From the NCBI GenBank assembly GCA_019058515.1, contig JAHPYY010000189.1, positions 1 through 43,660 on the forward strand: a stretch of DNA of 43,660 nt, given 5' to 3'. How positions within the stretch are numbered: position 1 is the stretch's first letter; the number at the start of each line of letters is the position of its first letter. Below, one piece after another: positions 26,576 to 35,486 of this stretch. The position numbers and the translations under genes are program-made. This stretch comes from Promethearchaeota archaeon. GTDB taxonomy: Archaea; Asgardarchaeota; Lokiarchaeia; Sigynarchaeales; SOKP01. The notes under the pieces are model-generated. The model saw only the letters and a list, made by a program, of their open reading frames with translations, was not told the origin of the DNA and searched no databases.

Positions 26576-28666
26576 CTATTGATCTCCACATTTCTTTATA
26601 TTACACAACAGGACTCTTAAGTTTGTTGCCCCCATTACTGGGTCCATTGACTTATGGGAGTTATCTGTCAGTAAATTAATGTTGGAAGTTTCCCATCCGT
26701 GATCAGAACTTTTGATCTCCGGATACCACCAACCATGTTCTGCCACAATTACTCTAGGATCTATTCCAGTATTTAATTTTGCCCGCTGCTTAGTACCACC
26801 TCGCTGAGACTCAATCCAAACCCAATCTCCTTCCCGAATATCATGCTTTCTCGCTGTTTCTGGATGAATTTCAACAATGGGATCTGGTCTAATCTCTCTG
26901 AGCCATGAAATCATCCTGTTTTCAGAATGAAAAAAAGTAGGAGTCCTCAATCCTGCATTTAAAATGTATGGGTATCTCTTAGCCAAATCTGGAGTAGATA
27001 TAGGGCTTTCTGGTATCTCAGTATATTTTGGTAATGGATCAAAACCCCACTTTTTAAGAATGGTCGAGAATAGCTCAACTTTTCCCGTGGGAGTGGAAAA
27101 CCCTTTTTCTTTGTATTTGTAATATTTCATATCCCCTTGAAGATAGCTTTTCTTCTTAAATTCCTTCCAAGTCAAACCTGATGGTTCGAGTATCCAATTT
27201 AGGGAATCCTCCAAACTGTTCCACCATTCTTGACCTAATTTTTTACCCAATTCCATAAAAATTTTATGGTCCTGCCAACATTCACCAATTTCCACTACCT
27301 TTTGTCTTGCTAAAATATATCCGTGATACTTCCAGTTTTCTGATATATGATCCTGCTCAAGCCAAGTACCAGCAGGAAGAAAGAAGTCAGCCAGTTCTGC
27401 GGTTGGTGTTAGGAAGAAATCTGATACAACAAGAAAGTCGAGATTCTTTAGTGCTATATAGACTTCCTTTGCGTTTGCTCTTGAAACTACTGGATTGGTC
27501 CCAACAAGAAATCCTGCTTTTACAGGATAAGGTTTTCCGGTCAAAATTGCATCCCACGCACATTTAGGTGTGATGATGGTCATCCTATCAGCAAGCTTAT
27601 ATTGGTCTCCTCCTAACCGTTTCTTTCTCTGCTCAAAAGACAGAGTAGAATGAGCAGAAAATTCAGAAATTTTTCTAACAGGGGGTGGTTGGTAAAAAAC
27701 ATTACCTCCAGGGACATCGAGGTTACCAGTAGCTGCAATGAGACCTATCGCGGTCCTTGTAAAATCTGTACAATTGATATTCTGCTCTGTTGGTACACCC
27801 CAGTGGATTCCAGCTGGTTTTGTAGTAGCATACAATCTAGCAGCATTTCGGATTAATTCTTTATCAATCCATGTTATTTTTTCCACACGATCGAGAGGGT
27901 AATCTTTCATAACCCTTTCAACAAAATCATTCCAACCATGAATATATTGTGCTACAAACTCCTTATCGTAAAGTTCTTCCTCAATAATCACTCTAAAAAA
28001 TCCAAAAGCTAGTGCTATATCTGTTCCTGGACGTATCTGAAGCCACTTATCTGCCTTTTTAGCCAAGAAACCCTTTCTCGGGTCGATTACAATCAGCTTT
28101 GCACCCTTTTCATAAGCCCGCCAGAAACTTACACCCTTGTATTCATCTGGATTGGTCCATAGGGGATTACAACCCCACATAATAATACACCTGGGATTAT
28201 TTGCATAATCACATACTGGATGCCTGCCACATGTGGTTAAACTCGCGCCCACCCGTGAAAGATAACACATATGTCCAGCTGTAAGCATATTTGGGGTGCC
28301 CAACAAGTTTCCAAATCGAGAAAAATGACTCTCATAATCCCGACCGGTCCCCTGACCGATAATAATAGCTTCGGGACCAAATTTCTTGATTACTTCATTG
28401 AATTTTTTGGTTATTGTATCTAAGGCTTCTTCCCAAGAAATTCTCTGCCAATTTCCCTCAAATTTTTTCATTGGATAAAGGATCCTGTCCGGATGATATG
28501 CCAGTTGCGTGATTGCTAAGCCTTTACTGCACATTGAACCAAAACTTATGGGCGATTCAGGATCCCCTTCCACCTTTATCACTCTATTGTTTTTTACATG
28601 AGCGATAACACCACATCCACCATGACAACTTCGACAGACAGTCTTAATCTTTTTAACTTCTTCCAT
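26576..28666 (-). CDS. Molybdopterin (Mo/W-bisMGD) oxidoreductase, DMSO reductase family
   Basis: A 696-aa protein. The N-terminus binds one [4Fe-4S] cluster through Cys11-x2-Cys14-x3-Cys18-x27-Cys46 followed by SKG. Family segments follow: RISWEEALDTI, GQGTGRDYESH, CIIMWGCNPLWTNPDEY, LIVIDPR and GNLDVPGGNVFYQPPP. Near residue 130, AGHMCYLSRVGA may place the metal-ligating Cys. The C-terminal domain (EIHPETARKHDIREGDWVWI) caps the cofactor. No Tat signal is seen, so it is probably cytoplasmic. The four-cluster subunit lies just downstream. Substrate is uncertain: formate dehydrogenase-like, acetylene hydratase-like and polysulfide/aromatic-type members share these motifs. Composition is less AT-rich than the flanks. 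Confidence 0.85.
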   Translation of the reverse strand: MEEVKKIKTVCRSCHGGCGVIAHVKNNRVIKVEGDPESPISFGSMCSKGLAITQLAYHPDRILYPMKKFEGNWQRISWEEALDTITKKFNEVIKKFGPEAIIIGQGTGRDYESHFSRFGNLLGTPNMLTAGHMCYLSRVGASLTTCGRHPVCDYANNPRCIIMWGCNPLWTNPDEYKGVSFWRAYEKGAKLIVIDPRKGFLAKKADKWLQIRPGTDIALAFGFFRVIIEEELYDKEFVAQYIHGWNDFVERVMKDYPLDRVEKITWIDKELIRNAARLYATTKPAGIHWGVPTEQNINCTDFTRTAIGLIAATGNLDVPGGNVFYQPPPVRKISEFSAHSTLSFEQRKKRLGGDQYKLADRMTIITPKCAWDAILTGKPYPVKAGFLVGTNPVVSRANAKEVYIALKNLDFLVVSDFFLTPTAELADFFLPAGTWLEQDHISENWKYHGYILARQKVVEIGECWQDHKIFMELGKKLGQEWWNSLEDSLNWILEPSGLTWKEFKKKSYLQGDMKYYKYKEKGFSTPTGKVELFSTILKKWGFDPLPKYTEIPESPISTPDLAKRYPYILNAGLRTPTFFHSENRMISWLREIRPDPIVEIHPETARKHDIREGDWVWIESQRGGTKQRAKLNTGIDPRVIVAEHGWWYPEIKSSDHGWETSNINLLTDNSHKSMDPVMGATNLRVLLCNIKKCGDQ

Positions 28667-28933
28667 TTTACATATTTATTTAATTCTAGAAATTAAATTT
28701 CTTATAATTTTTCCTTTGTACCACTATAGTTTTTCATTCTTTTTTTTATATATAAATTATGTTCTGAAATTATTAATTGTAAATCTTTGTTTAATTGATT
28801 CTTTAACACAATTAAATTTTTAAATATTATTACCAACTAAATATATTGAGGAGTAATTAAAACGAGAGAAAAAGTCCTTAACGATTGTATAAACTCAATT
28901 ATATGCATTTTTGGGATATTACTAAAAAAGATA
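28667..28933. other. AT-rich intergenic region, promoter side of the molybdopterin operon
   Basis: Together with the CocE remnant that follows, this makes a 488-bp stretch without an intact gene. Apart from A/T runs and the presumed promoter for the minus-strand oxidoreductase operon, no ORF, RNA or repeat is evident. Confidence 0.4.
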
Positions 28934-29076
28934 TATCGAGTGGCACTCACCCACATTTTTTACGTAATTTTGGTACATGTAAACCTTTATCAACTGCAAC
29001 AAAACTCATTATTGCCGAATAAACCATGTATCACGATCCTATTCATCAATCCGTGATTATCCTCCCAGTTATGAAT
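28934..29076 (+). pseudogene. 3' fragment of a CocE-type hydrolase gene
   Basis: These bases match 19884 onward in the intact CocE gene, from RVQVSSG to its C-terminal LPVM. The match continues into the flank that separates both CocE copies from an acyl-CoA ligase tail. An in-frame TAA replaces the Gln in IIAEQT, and the rest of the gene is gone, so it is a pseudogene fragment. Confidence 0.85.
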
Positions 29077-29154
29077 TGATTTTCGTTTAATAAAAAGAAA
29101 AAAATAGAAATTTAGGAACTTAAGTTAAAAAAATATCTAAATTCTTCATTCATA

Positions 29155-30828
29155 TTATTTCTTATTTTTTATTTCATTTTCTCGGAGTTTTCTTCTTAAA
29201 ATCTTTCCAGCAGGACTTTTTGGTAAGTTATTTACAAATTCTATGATTCTAGGATACATATAAGCTGCTATTTTATCTTTAGTCCAATTAATAATTTCTT
29301 GGTCGCTAATCTTGTCTTTATATTCATCTTGGAGAACAATAAAGGCTTTTATATCCTCACCTTTGATAGGATCCTGTACCCCAATCACACAACACTCTAA
29401 AACTGCGGGATGCTCATATAAAACCTCTTCAACCTCTCTAGGATAAACGCTGTGTCCTTTATATTTTATCATATCCTTGATTCGATCCAAAATATAGATA
29501 TATCCTTCTTCATCAATTTTAGCAAGATCTCCAGTCCTTAACCATCTATAACCACCTGCTTTGAAAAATACTTTTTTATTCTCTTCAGGTCTATTATGAT
29601 AACCCATCATTACTTGAGGTCCTGAAACAACTAATTCGCCAGGACTTTCAAAAGGTAGAAATTCCAATCTTTCGTTAATTATACCTAGTAAAGTGTTAGG
29701 TAATGGATGACCACAGCTTCCAGGTTTTTTTTTTGCCCAAGGCGGAGAAATGGCCACACCAGGACTAGCCTCAGTGAGTCCATAACCTTCTCCTAAAGCA
29801 AATCCTGTTCTTTTCTCCCATTCTTTTGCTGCTTCAATTGGCATTGGGGTTGCTCCTACATGAGTAGATTTTAAGCATGAGATATCAACTTTTTCATCTA
29901 AAGATGAATTTAGGATTTTAATATACATAGTAGGTACGCCGAACAATGAATTTGGCTTATATTTCTTTAATATCTCAAAGATATTTTCTAGATTAAAACC
30001 GTGCAAGACAAATGCTTTCGAACCAATAAAAAGAGCAGATACCAATTCCACTATTTGACCGAAAATGTGATACCATGGGAGTACAAAGATAGAAACTAAA
30101 TCTTCCTTAAGAAAATTATCTGTAAGATATTCATTTACTTGTCTGAATTGTAAACTATTAGCAACTAAATTATAATGTGATAAGCATGCACCCTTTGGAT
30201 GACCTGTTGTTCCACCAGTATATTGAATAACAGCAATATCTTTTTTTGGATTTAGTTTAACTTCTGGTGTAGGAAATGGTCCAGGATATTGATCTATTAA
30301 AGTATTAATGTAAATTATTTTATCATTTTCGATTTTAATTGGAGTTCCATCCTTAAGATTAACCAAAATAACTTTTTCTAATGTTAATTGATCTTCTGCT
30401 TTTTTAAATTCATTAAAAAGCCTATCAATTATTATGAGATATTTCGCACCTGAATCTCTAATTTGGTAAGCTACTTCTCTCGCTATATATAATGGACTTA
30501 TAGTAGTCACTGTTCCTCCTAAATTCAATACGGCAAAATAGCTTATGATGAAATGTGGACAATTAGTTAGCCATAAAGCCACTACATCTCCTTTCTTTAC
30601 CCCTAATTTTAATAAAGCATTGCTAAATCTTATTGTTAGATCCTGTATATGCTTGTATGTGTATTCTTTATTATCATACACTATGAATATTTTATTTTTA
30701 TACTCTTCAGTATATTTTTCGAATAAATCACATAGAGAAATGTTTTCAGGTATTTCTAATTCTAAAGGAACCCCTTCAGGCAAATAGTCTTTCCAATATT
30801 TATTTTTTATATATTCCAGTAAATTCAT
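29155..30828 (-). CDS. AMP-forming acyl/aryl-CoA ligase
   Basis: A 557-aa member of the ANL superfamily. The ATP loop YTGGTTGHPKG (A3), GEGYGLTEASP (A5), RTGDLAK (A7), ILDRIKDMIKYKGHSVYP and the catalytic-Lys segment SPAGKILRRKLRE (A10) are all present. The enzyme activates a carboxylic acid with ATP and CoA. It is the last gene of the benzoyl-CoA operon, 27 bp after the electron-input gene, so it is a candidate benzoate- or aryl-acid-CoA ligase. The sequence alone also fits fatty-acid CoA ligases (FadD-like), so the substrate is inferred from context. Fragments of a paralogue lie at 18077-18258 and 20100-20218. Two tail-to-tail CocE/ligase arrangements show that this end was duplicated. Confidence 0.85.
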   Translation of the reverse strand: MNLLEYIKNKYWKDYLPEGVPLELEIPENISLCDLFEKYTEEYKNKIFIVYDNKEYTYKHIQDLTIRFSNALLKLGVKKGDVVALWLTNCPHFIISYFAVLNLGGTVTTISPLYIAREVAYQIRDSGAKYLIIIDRLFNEFKKAEDQLTLEKVILVNLKDGTPIKIENDKIIYINTLIDQYPGPFPTPEVKLNPKKDIAVIQYTGGTTGHPKGACLSHYNLVANSLQFRQVNEYLTDNFLKEDLVSIFVLPWYHIFGQIVELVSALFIGSKAFVLHGFNLENIFEILKKYKPNSLFGVPTMYIKILNSSLDEKVDISCLKSTHVGATPMPIEAAKEWEKRTGFALGEGYGLTEASPGVAISPPWAKKKPGSCGHPLPNTLLGIINERLEFLPFESPGELVVSGPQVMMGYHNRPEENKKVFFKAGGYRWLRTGDLAKIDEEGYIYILDRIKDMIKYKGHSVYPREVEEVLYEHPAVLECCVIGVQDPIKGEDIKAFIVLQDEYKDKISDQEIINWTKDKIAAYMYPRIIEFVNNLPKSPAGKILRRKLRENEIKNKK

Positions 30829-30855
30829 GGTACTTCATATCCTTTTTATTAAAAT

Positions 30856-33384
30856 TTAAAATAAATCATCTAAATCTTCATTACCTTCTGGAAATCTTCC
30901 AAACTCTTGCATGAATTGCTGAAGTAATTCACTCTCTCTTTTTGTATACATCGGATCTTCATCATAATCGAAATAACATGCTTTTGAATTTGTTGATAAT
31001 TGCTCTTCTAACGCTAAACGTAAATTGGAAGTTCCTTGAATTAAGATTATTTCTTGACTTTCATTTAAAATTTGAATTGCTCCTTCAGTTTCTGGCACAT
31101 TTTGAATATTTTCACTAGTTAAATCTAATAATTTTTGAGGTGGCAATATAATTGGAGAAATTTCAAAACGTAAATCACATCTTAAACATCGATTTGCTTC
31201 TTCTAAAGCTAACTTCTCATCAAAACCCAATTCAATTTCATTAAAACTAGAAGTTCGTTCATCTGAAGACAAAAGTGGCATTTGAACACGTGGTTTATCA
31301 TAAAAAGCTTCATCACACCCAAAATTTGGATTAGCGATATCTGGTTCAACAAATACATCTTCAATTTCACCATCTCCTCCTAAAAACCTATCAATTGAAG
31401 TAGCTGTCTTTCGTCCCATTTCAATTGCATCAACAATAGAGCTAGGACTACTTATAACTTCCCCACCTGCAAATAATCCTGGTACATGAGTCTCAAATGA
31501 TCCTTCTTTAACTTGAATTAATCCAGAGGAAGATACATTAACTTTACTATCGCTTCCTAAGAGGGATAGATCAGGAATTTGACCTATTGCTAATATTACC
31601 ATTTCAGCTTTAACTGATTTTGTATTGGCATTATCAAAAATTGGATTAAAAGCATTATTCTCATCATAAACTGAATCACAATGGACTAATTCAACTTCAG
31701 ATATTTCACCATCTTTATCAATAACTTTCTTAGGGCCCCAGGAACAAGCGAGAGTTATTTCTTCATCTAATGCCTTTTGTATTTCCCACTCATGAGCTGG
31801 CATTTCTTCTCTACATTCTAAACAGGTTATTTGTACTTCCTTAGCTCCTAATCGTTTAGCTGTTAAGGCTACGTCAATAGCCACATTTCCTCCACCAACC
31901 ACTAAAACATTCTCAGGTACTTTTATATCTTCACCAAGATTAACTTTTTTCAGAAAATCAAGACCCCATAGTATATTAGGTAAATTTATTCCTTCGACAT
32001 TGAGTTTTCTAGGATTCTGAGCTCCGATAGCTAAGAAGATAGCATTAAAACCCTGTTTTTTTAATTCTTCAAAGGATAAATGTTCCCCAATAACTGTATC
32101 GGTTTGAATATCGACTCCGATACTGACAATATGATCAAGATCCTTTTGGAGGATTTCTCTTGGTAAGCGGTATTTAGGAATGCCAACCCTTAACATACCT
32201 CCTAAAGATGAATGGGCTTCAAATATTGTTACCGAATGCCCAAGTCTTCTCAAATAATACGCTGCTGTAAGCCCTGTCGGACCAGAACCCACTACAGCTA
32301 CTTTTTTACCAGTTGAAGATTTAAAATCAATTTTTGATTTCCATAACTCATTCTCATGATCCATTGCAAATCTTTTCAAAGCACAGATTGCTATTGGTTC
32401 ATTAATCTGATTTCGACGACATTCAAGTTCGCAGTCATGAAAACAAACTCTTCCAAGAACTGAAGGAAATGGTGTTTTTTCTCGTATTACTGCTGCTGCT
32501 TTAGCATACTTTTTCTCCCCTATCAATCTAATATATCTAGGTACATCAATTTTTAAAGGACATGCTTCTTTGCAAGGGATAAGTAGCTTTTCGCGTTCTG
32601 CCCAAAGGATATTTTTATCTGTAAGAGCTCCAGTCGGACAAACCTCAACACAAGCTCCACAAAATTTGCAGCCAGATTCTTTAAGTGTGGATGCAAGGCT
32701 CCCTACAATAGTTTCTCCATTGGAATAGACAAATCCTAAAGCTTCAATGCCACGAATATCTCTACAAATCCTAACACATCTAGTACATCCAACGCATAAC
32801 TCATAATTACGAATAAAAAGTGGTTCATTTTCAATTATGGTACGCCCTTGAGGTTTATAACGGGGTGTCTCTTCTGGAATTCCTATATATTCTGCTACCT
32901 TTTGTAATTCGCATCGTCCTAATATTGGACAACAGCGCTCGTCGACGGGTACATTAGGTGAGCATGGTTCGCGACTACAACCTTCACGTTGGGCGCAAAT
33001 TAAACATGCATGAGGATGATTTGATATTATATTCTTCAACTTTTCACGACGTAAATTTTGGATCTCAGGAGTATCTGTAGAAATAATCATACCTTCTTCA
33101 ACCATGGTATTACACGATGTTACCAATCCTTCAAGTCCCTCAATATGTACTACGCAAAGTTGGCATCCTTGGTGTTCTTTAGATTCTTCATTTTTAAATT
33201 TGGAATCTCCTTGGAAAATTAATTCAGATGGTTTTGTTCCTACTAATGGAGGTAAATCGGGATGTGCACAGAGAAAGGGGATGTATATTCCTGCATTAAG
33301 TGAAGCTTCTAAAACAGTGATTCCTTTCTTAACATCAATTTTCGTTCCATCAATCGTTATTGGTATTGTTTCCATATCAAACAC
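30856..33384 (-). CDS. NuoG/GltD-like iron-sulfur flavoprotein, probable electron supplier to benzoyl-CoA reductase
   Basis: An 842-aa fusion. Residues 1-115 are a plant-type [2Fe-2S] domain (Cys39, Cys74, Cys77, Cys91) with a ~30-residue insert. Residues ~118-160 are the His/Cys-rich NuoG cluster domain (HPHACLICAQREGC). Residues 190-255 are a two-cluster ferredoxin (CVGCTRCVRIC and CKFCGACVEVCP). From ~270 a GltD/dihydropyrimidine-dehydrogenase-type module follows, with CKEACPLKIDVPRYI, FAD loop VVGSGPTGLTAAYYLRRLGH and NADPH loop VVGGGNVAIDVALTAKRLG. The tail (EANRCLRCDL, then a ~90-residue acidic end) matches no family I know. In Azoarcus bzd clusters a GltD-like BzdV is thought to reduce ferredoxin from NAD(P)H. 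This gene, directly after the ferredoxin gene, probably has that role. An HdrA-like bifurcation function cannot be excluded. Confidence 0.8.
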   Translation of the reverse strand: MFDMETIPITIDGTKIDVKKGITVLEASLNAGIYIPFLCAHPDLPPLVGTKPSELIFQGDSKFKNEESKEHQGCQLCVVHIEGLEGLVTSCNTMVEEGMIISTDTPEIQNLRREKLKNIISNHPHACLICAQREGCSREPCSPNVPVDERCCPILGRCELQKVAEYIGIPEETPRYKPQGRTIIENEPLFIRNYELCVGCTRCVRICRDIRGIEALGFVYSNGETIVGSLASTLKESGCKFCGACVEVCPTGALTDKNILWAEREKLLIPCKEACPLKIDVPRYIRLIGEKKYAKAAAVIREKTPFPSVLGRVCFHDCELECRRNQINEPIAICALKRFAMDHENELWKSKIDFKSSTGKKVAVVGSGPTGLTAAYYLRRLGHSVTIFEAHSSLGGMLRVGIPKYRLPREILQKDLDHIVSIGVDIQTDTVIGEHLSFEELKKQGFNAIFLAIGAQNPRKLNVEGINLPNILWGLDFLKKVNLGEDIKVPENVLVVGGGNVAIDVALTAKRLGAKEVQITCLECREEMPAHEWEIQKALDEEITLACSWGPKKVIDKDGEISEVELVHCDSVYDENNAFNPIFDNANTKSVKAEMVILAIGQIPDLSLLGSDSKVNVSSSGLIQVKEGSFETHVPGLFAGGEVISSPSSIVDAIEMGRKTATSIDRFLGGDGEIEDVFVEPDIANPNFGCDEAFYDKPRVQMPLLSSDERTSSFNEIELGFDEKLALEEANRCLRCDLRFEISPIILPPQKLLDLTSENIQNVPETEGAIQILNESQEIILIQGTSNLRLALEEQLSTNSKACYFDYDEDPMYTKRESELLQQFMQEFGRFPEGNEDLDDLF

Positions 33385-33446
33385 CTCTCCTTAGTATTGA
33401 TTATGGTCTTAATTACTTTTGCGATGAAATAAAGATAATTTTATTA

Positions 33447-33737
33447 TTACCAAGAATGAGAGATTGCTCCAGGTTCACAAGCTTCTATACAGGGGAGTTT
33501 TTTTGATTCACCCCCTGGTTTACATGGAGCACATGAGTATTTAATTTTCTTGCGATGCTGTTCTGAAACAGTTGCTATAATTTCGTCACCTAAAGGGTCC
33601 AATTCATCTTCTGCCATTTCTAGTACATCAGCAGGGCATGCTTCTACACATTTACCACATGAATTACATAATTCTGTATCTATAGTAATAAAATATTCAC
33701 CGGAACCATCCTTATAACCATAATTAGCTTTGGTCAA
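33447..33737 (-). CDS. Two-cluster ferredoxin of the benzoyl-CoA reductase operon
   Basis: A 96-aa protein. The first [4Fe-4S] motif is CNSCGKCVEACP. The second is split by an insert, CAPC then KPGGESKKLP and CIEACEPGAI. Two-cluster ferredoxins are the physiological donors of class I benzoyl-CoA reductases. The gene starts 7 bp after the reductase activator subunit and ends 62 bp before the NAD(P)H-side flavoprotein, placing it between electron source and consumer. This matches the position and likely role of bzdM in Azoarcus; the symbol is left empty because the insert makes the match inexact. Confidence 0.85.
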   Translation of the reverse strand: MTKANYGYKDGSGEYFITIDTELCNSCGKCVEACPADVLEMAEDELDPLGDEIIATVSEQHRKKIKYSCAPCKPGGESKKLPCIEACEPGAISHSW

Positions 33738-33743
33738 ACTGAA

Positions 33744-34631
33744 CTACCCCTTCTTGCGTTCTTTTTCTATAAGAGCCTTAGCAAATAAGGCAGCACCAAT
33801 TGCTCCTGCAAGTTGTGGATCAATACTAGGTTCTGGAGCTTTAAGCTTTAATTCATCTTCAAGTCTTTTGACAACTCCAATATTTTTAGCAATTCCACCT
33901 GTTATAGCAAATTTCTCCTCTATTCCAAGTCTTAATAAAAGCGTGACTACACGATGTGCCATGGCTGAACAGTAAGCAGCTAATACTTTTTCCTTTGACC
34001 AACCCTTTCTTAATAATCCAACCGCTTCTGATTTTGCAAATACCACACATGTACTACTGACTGGTTCAGGTTCTTCCTCAACTTCTAAAGACATCCTTCC
34101 CACATCATTAATATGTACTTGGAGTAAATCAGCAAATACTTCCATTCCTCTTCCAGTTCCAGCAGCACATTTATCATTCATGAGGAAGGCGGTGACTTTC
34201 CCCCGACTATCACATCGTATTGCTTTACAATCTTGACCACCCATATCTAAAACCGTCCTTATCTCAGGACCATATATAAAATTAGCTCCGCGAGCGTGGC
34301 ATGCTATTTCTGTAATTGCTCGCTTTGCAAATGGAACATTTACTCGACCATATCCCGTTCCAACAACAAATTGAATCTTATCTAACTGTAAACCAGTACC
34401 CTCTAGAGCCCAATTCATTGCGTTATTAGCACTATCTGGGCTATTACTTCCAGTTCGCATACTTGAATAACAGTAAATTTCTCCATCTACCATTATCACG
34501 GCTTGAGTACTAACTGACCCAACATCCACTCCTGCTGAGATAATATCCCCCTCTTCCCAATTTATGTCAGGATTGGTATAACGTGATTCAGTCCATCTCC
34601 AATATTCCTTTTCTGATTTTGCATTCGACAT
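33744..34631 (-). CDS. bzdQ: Benzoyl-CoA reductase, ATPase/activator subunit Q (BcrA-type)
   Basis: A 295-aa member of the BcrA/BadF/HgdC ASKHA ATPases. The phosphate loop is AGVDVGSVSTQAVIM, later nucleotide segments are VLDMGGQDCKAI and AITGGIAKNIGVV, and the cluster Cys lie in NDKCAAGTGR and SSTCVVFAKSE. Together with the P subunit it forms a dimer bridged by one [4Fe-4S] cluster, and hydrolyses ATP to push an electron onto the catalytic subunits. It overlaps the upstream bzdP gene by one base and is followed 6 bp later by the ferredoxin. The order N-O-P-Q and the length match the Azoarcus (Bzd) branch rather than the longer BcrA of Thauera. Confidence 0.85.
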   Translation of the reverse strand: MSNAKSEKEYWRWTESRYTNPDINWEEGDIISAGVDVGSVSTQAVIMVDGEIYCYSSMRTGSNSPDSANNAMNWALEGTGLQLDKIQFVVGTGYGRVNVPFAKRAITEIACHARGANFIYGPEIRTVLDMGGQDCKAIRCDSRGKVTAFLMNDKCAAGTGRGMEVFADLLQVHINDVGRMSLEVEEEPEPVSSTCVVFAKSEAVGLLRKGWSKEKVLAAYCSAMAHRVVTLLLRLGIEEKFAITGGIAKNIGVVKRLEDELKLKAPEPSIDPQLAGAIGAALFAKALIEKERKKG

Positions 34632-35431
34632 TATTTCGAACCTCCAATTTTATCTTGAGCCACCAATGCTGCTCCTAATGCGCTAACATATTCCGGGGTA
34701 ATTCCATCTTTTGGTACTAAAAGCTCAAAGCCTAAATTCTTATTCATTGCATCAACGAAACCAATATTATTAGCAACACCACCTATTAATGCTACATCTT
34801 GTTCAATTCCTATTTGACGTACCATGCTTGTGTTTCTATCAGCGATGGCGTCATGAACTGCTCGAATTATATCCTCTGTAGATGTCTTTTGGTGAATTAA
34901 AGACACGACTTCAGATTCGGCAAAAATTGTACATTGTGCATTCATTGGTATTTGTTTTGTCGATTTTAAGGAAAGCTCTCCCATTTTTTCGATATCTACT
35001 TCTAATGCTCTTGACATGGCTTCTATAAATGCACCAGCTCCAGCAGCACATTTCTCATTTATTCCAAAGTCTTTAACCTTTCCTTTATCATCAATTTTTA
35101 CCACTAATCCCTCTTCTGCGCCGATATCGATAACTGTGCGTGCTGAAGGGAAAAGAAAATATGCACCACGACCATCAGAAGTTACAGTTGTAACCTTATC
35201 ATTTGCGAAGGAAATAGCCTCCATTCCTGCACCAGTTACCGTGATATGTGCAATATCTTCATGTTTAATCATCGCCCTTTCTAGGGCAATATTTAAGGCT
35301 TGCTGCGCTGATTCTTCTTGATCGAATCCACTCAACATGGACGCAGTCGATAATACGCTTTTCTCCTTCAAGAGCACAACTTTAGTGTTTTTAGAGCCAC
35401 AATCAATTCCAGCTGTTATCATATTCAACAA
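34631..35431 (-). CDS. bzdP: Benzoyl-CoA reductase, ATPase/activator subunit P (BcrD-type)
   Basis: A 266-aa ASKHA ATPase paralogous to the next gene. The nucleotide loops are AGIDCGSKNTKVVLL, VIDIGAEEGLVVK and ALIGGVANNIGFV; the cluster Cys are in NEKCAAGAGAF and NAQCTIFAESEVV. It should pair with BzdQ to form the ATP-driven electron activator of the reductase. The other family members are 2-hydroxyacyl-CoA dehydratase activators, which use one homodimeric protein. Two different adjacent activator genes are specific to class I benzoyl-CoA reductases, which strengthens the assignment. Stop and start overlap with bzdQ implies coupled translation. Confidence 0.85.
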   Translation of the reverse strand: MLNMITAGIDCGSKNTKVVLLKEKSVLSTASMLSGFDQEESAQQALNIALERAMIKHEDIAHITVTGAGMEAISFANDKVTTVTSDGRGAYFLFPSARTVIDIGAEEGLVVKIDDKGKVKDFGINEKCAAGAGAFIEAMSRALEVDIEKMGELSLKSTKQIPMNAQCTIFAESEVVSLIHQKTSTEDIIRAVHDAIADRNTSMVRQIGIEQDVALIGGVANNIGFVDAMNKNLGFELLVPKDGITPEYVSALGAALVAQDKIGGSK

Positions 35432-35486
35432 TTTCTAATTTTAGCTTTAAATTATAATTAATATTTATTTTTACTGTAAATAATCA

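Noticed and set aside
26566..26589. Upstream start (ATG 26589) for the four-cluster ferredoxin
   Set aside because: These codons contain the AGGAGG ribosome-binding site for the start at 26565 and overlap the preceding gene.
33744..35431. 2-hydroxyglutaryl-CoA dehydratase activators
   Set aside because: That enzyme uses a single homodimeric activator; two different adjacent activator genes plus Dch, Had and Oah fit benzoyl-CoA reductase.
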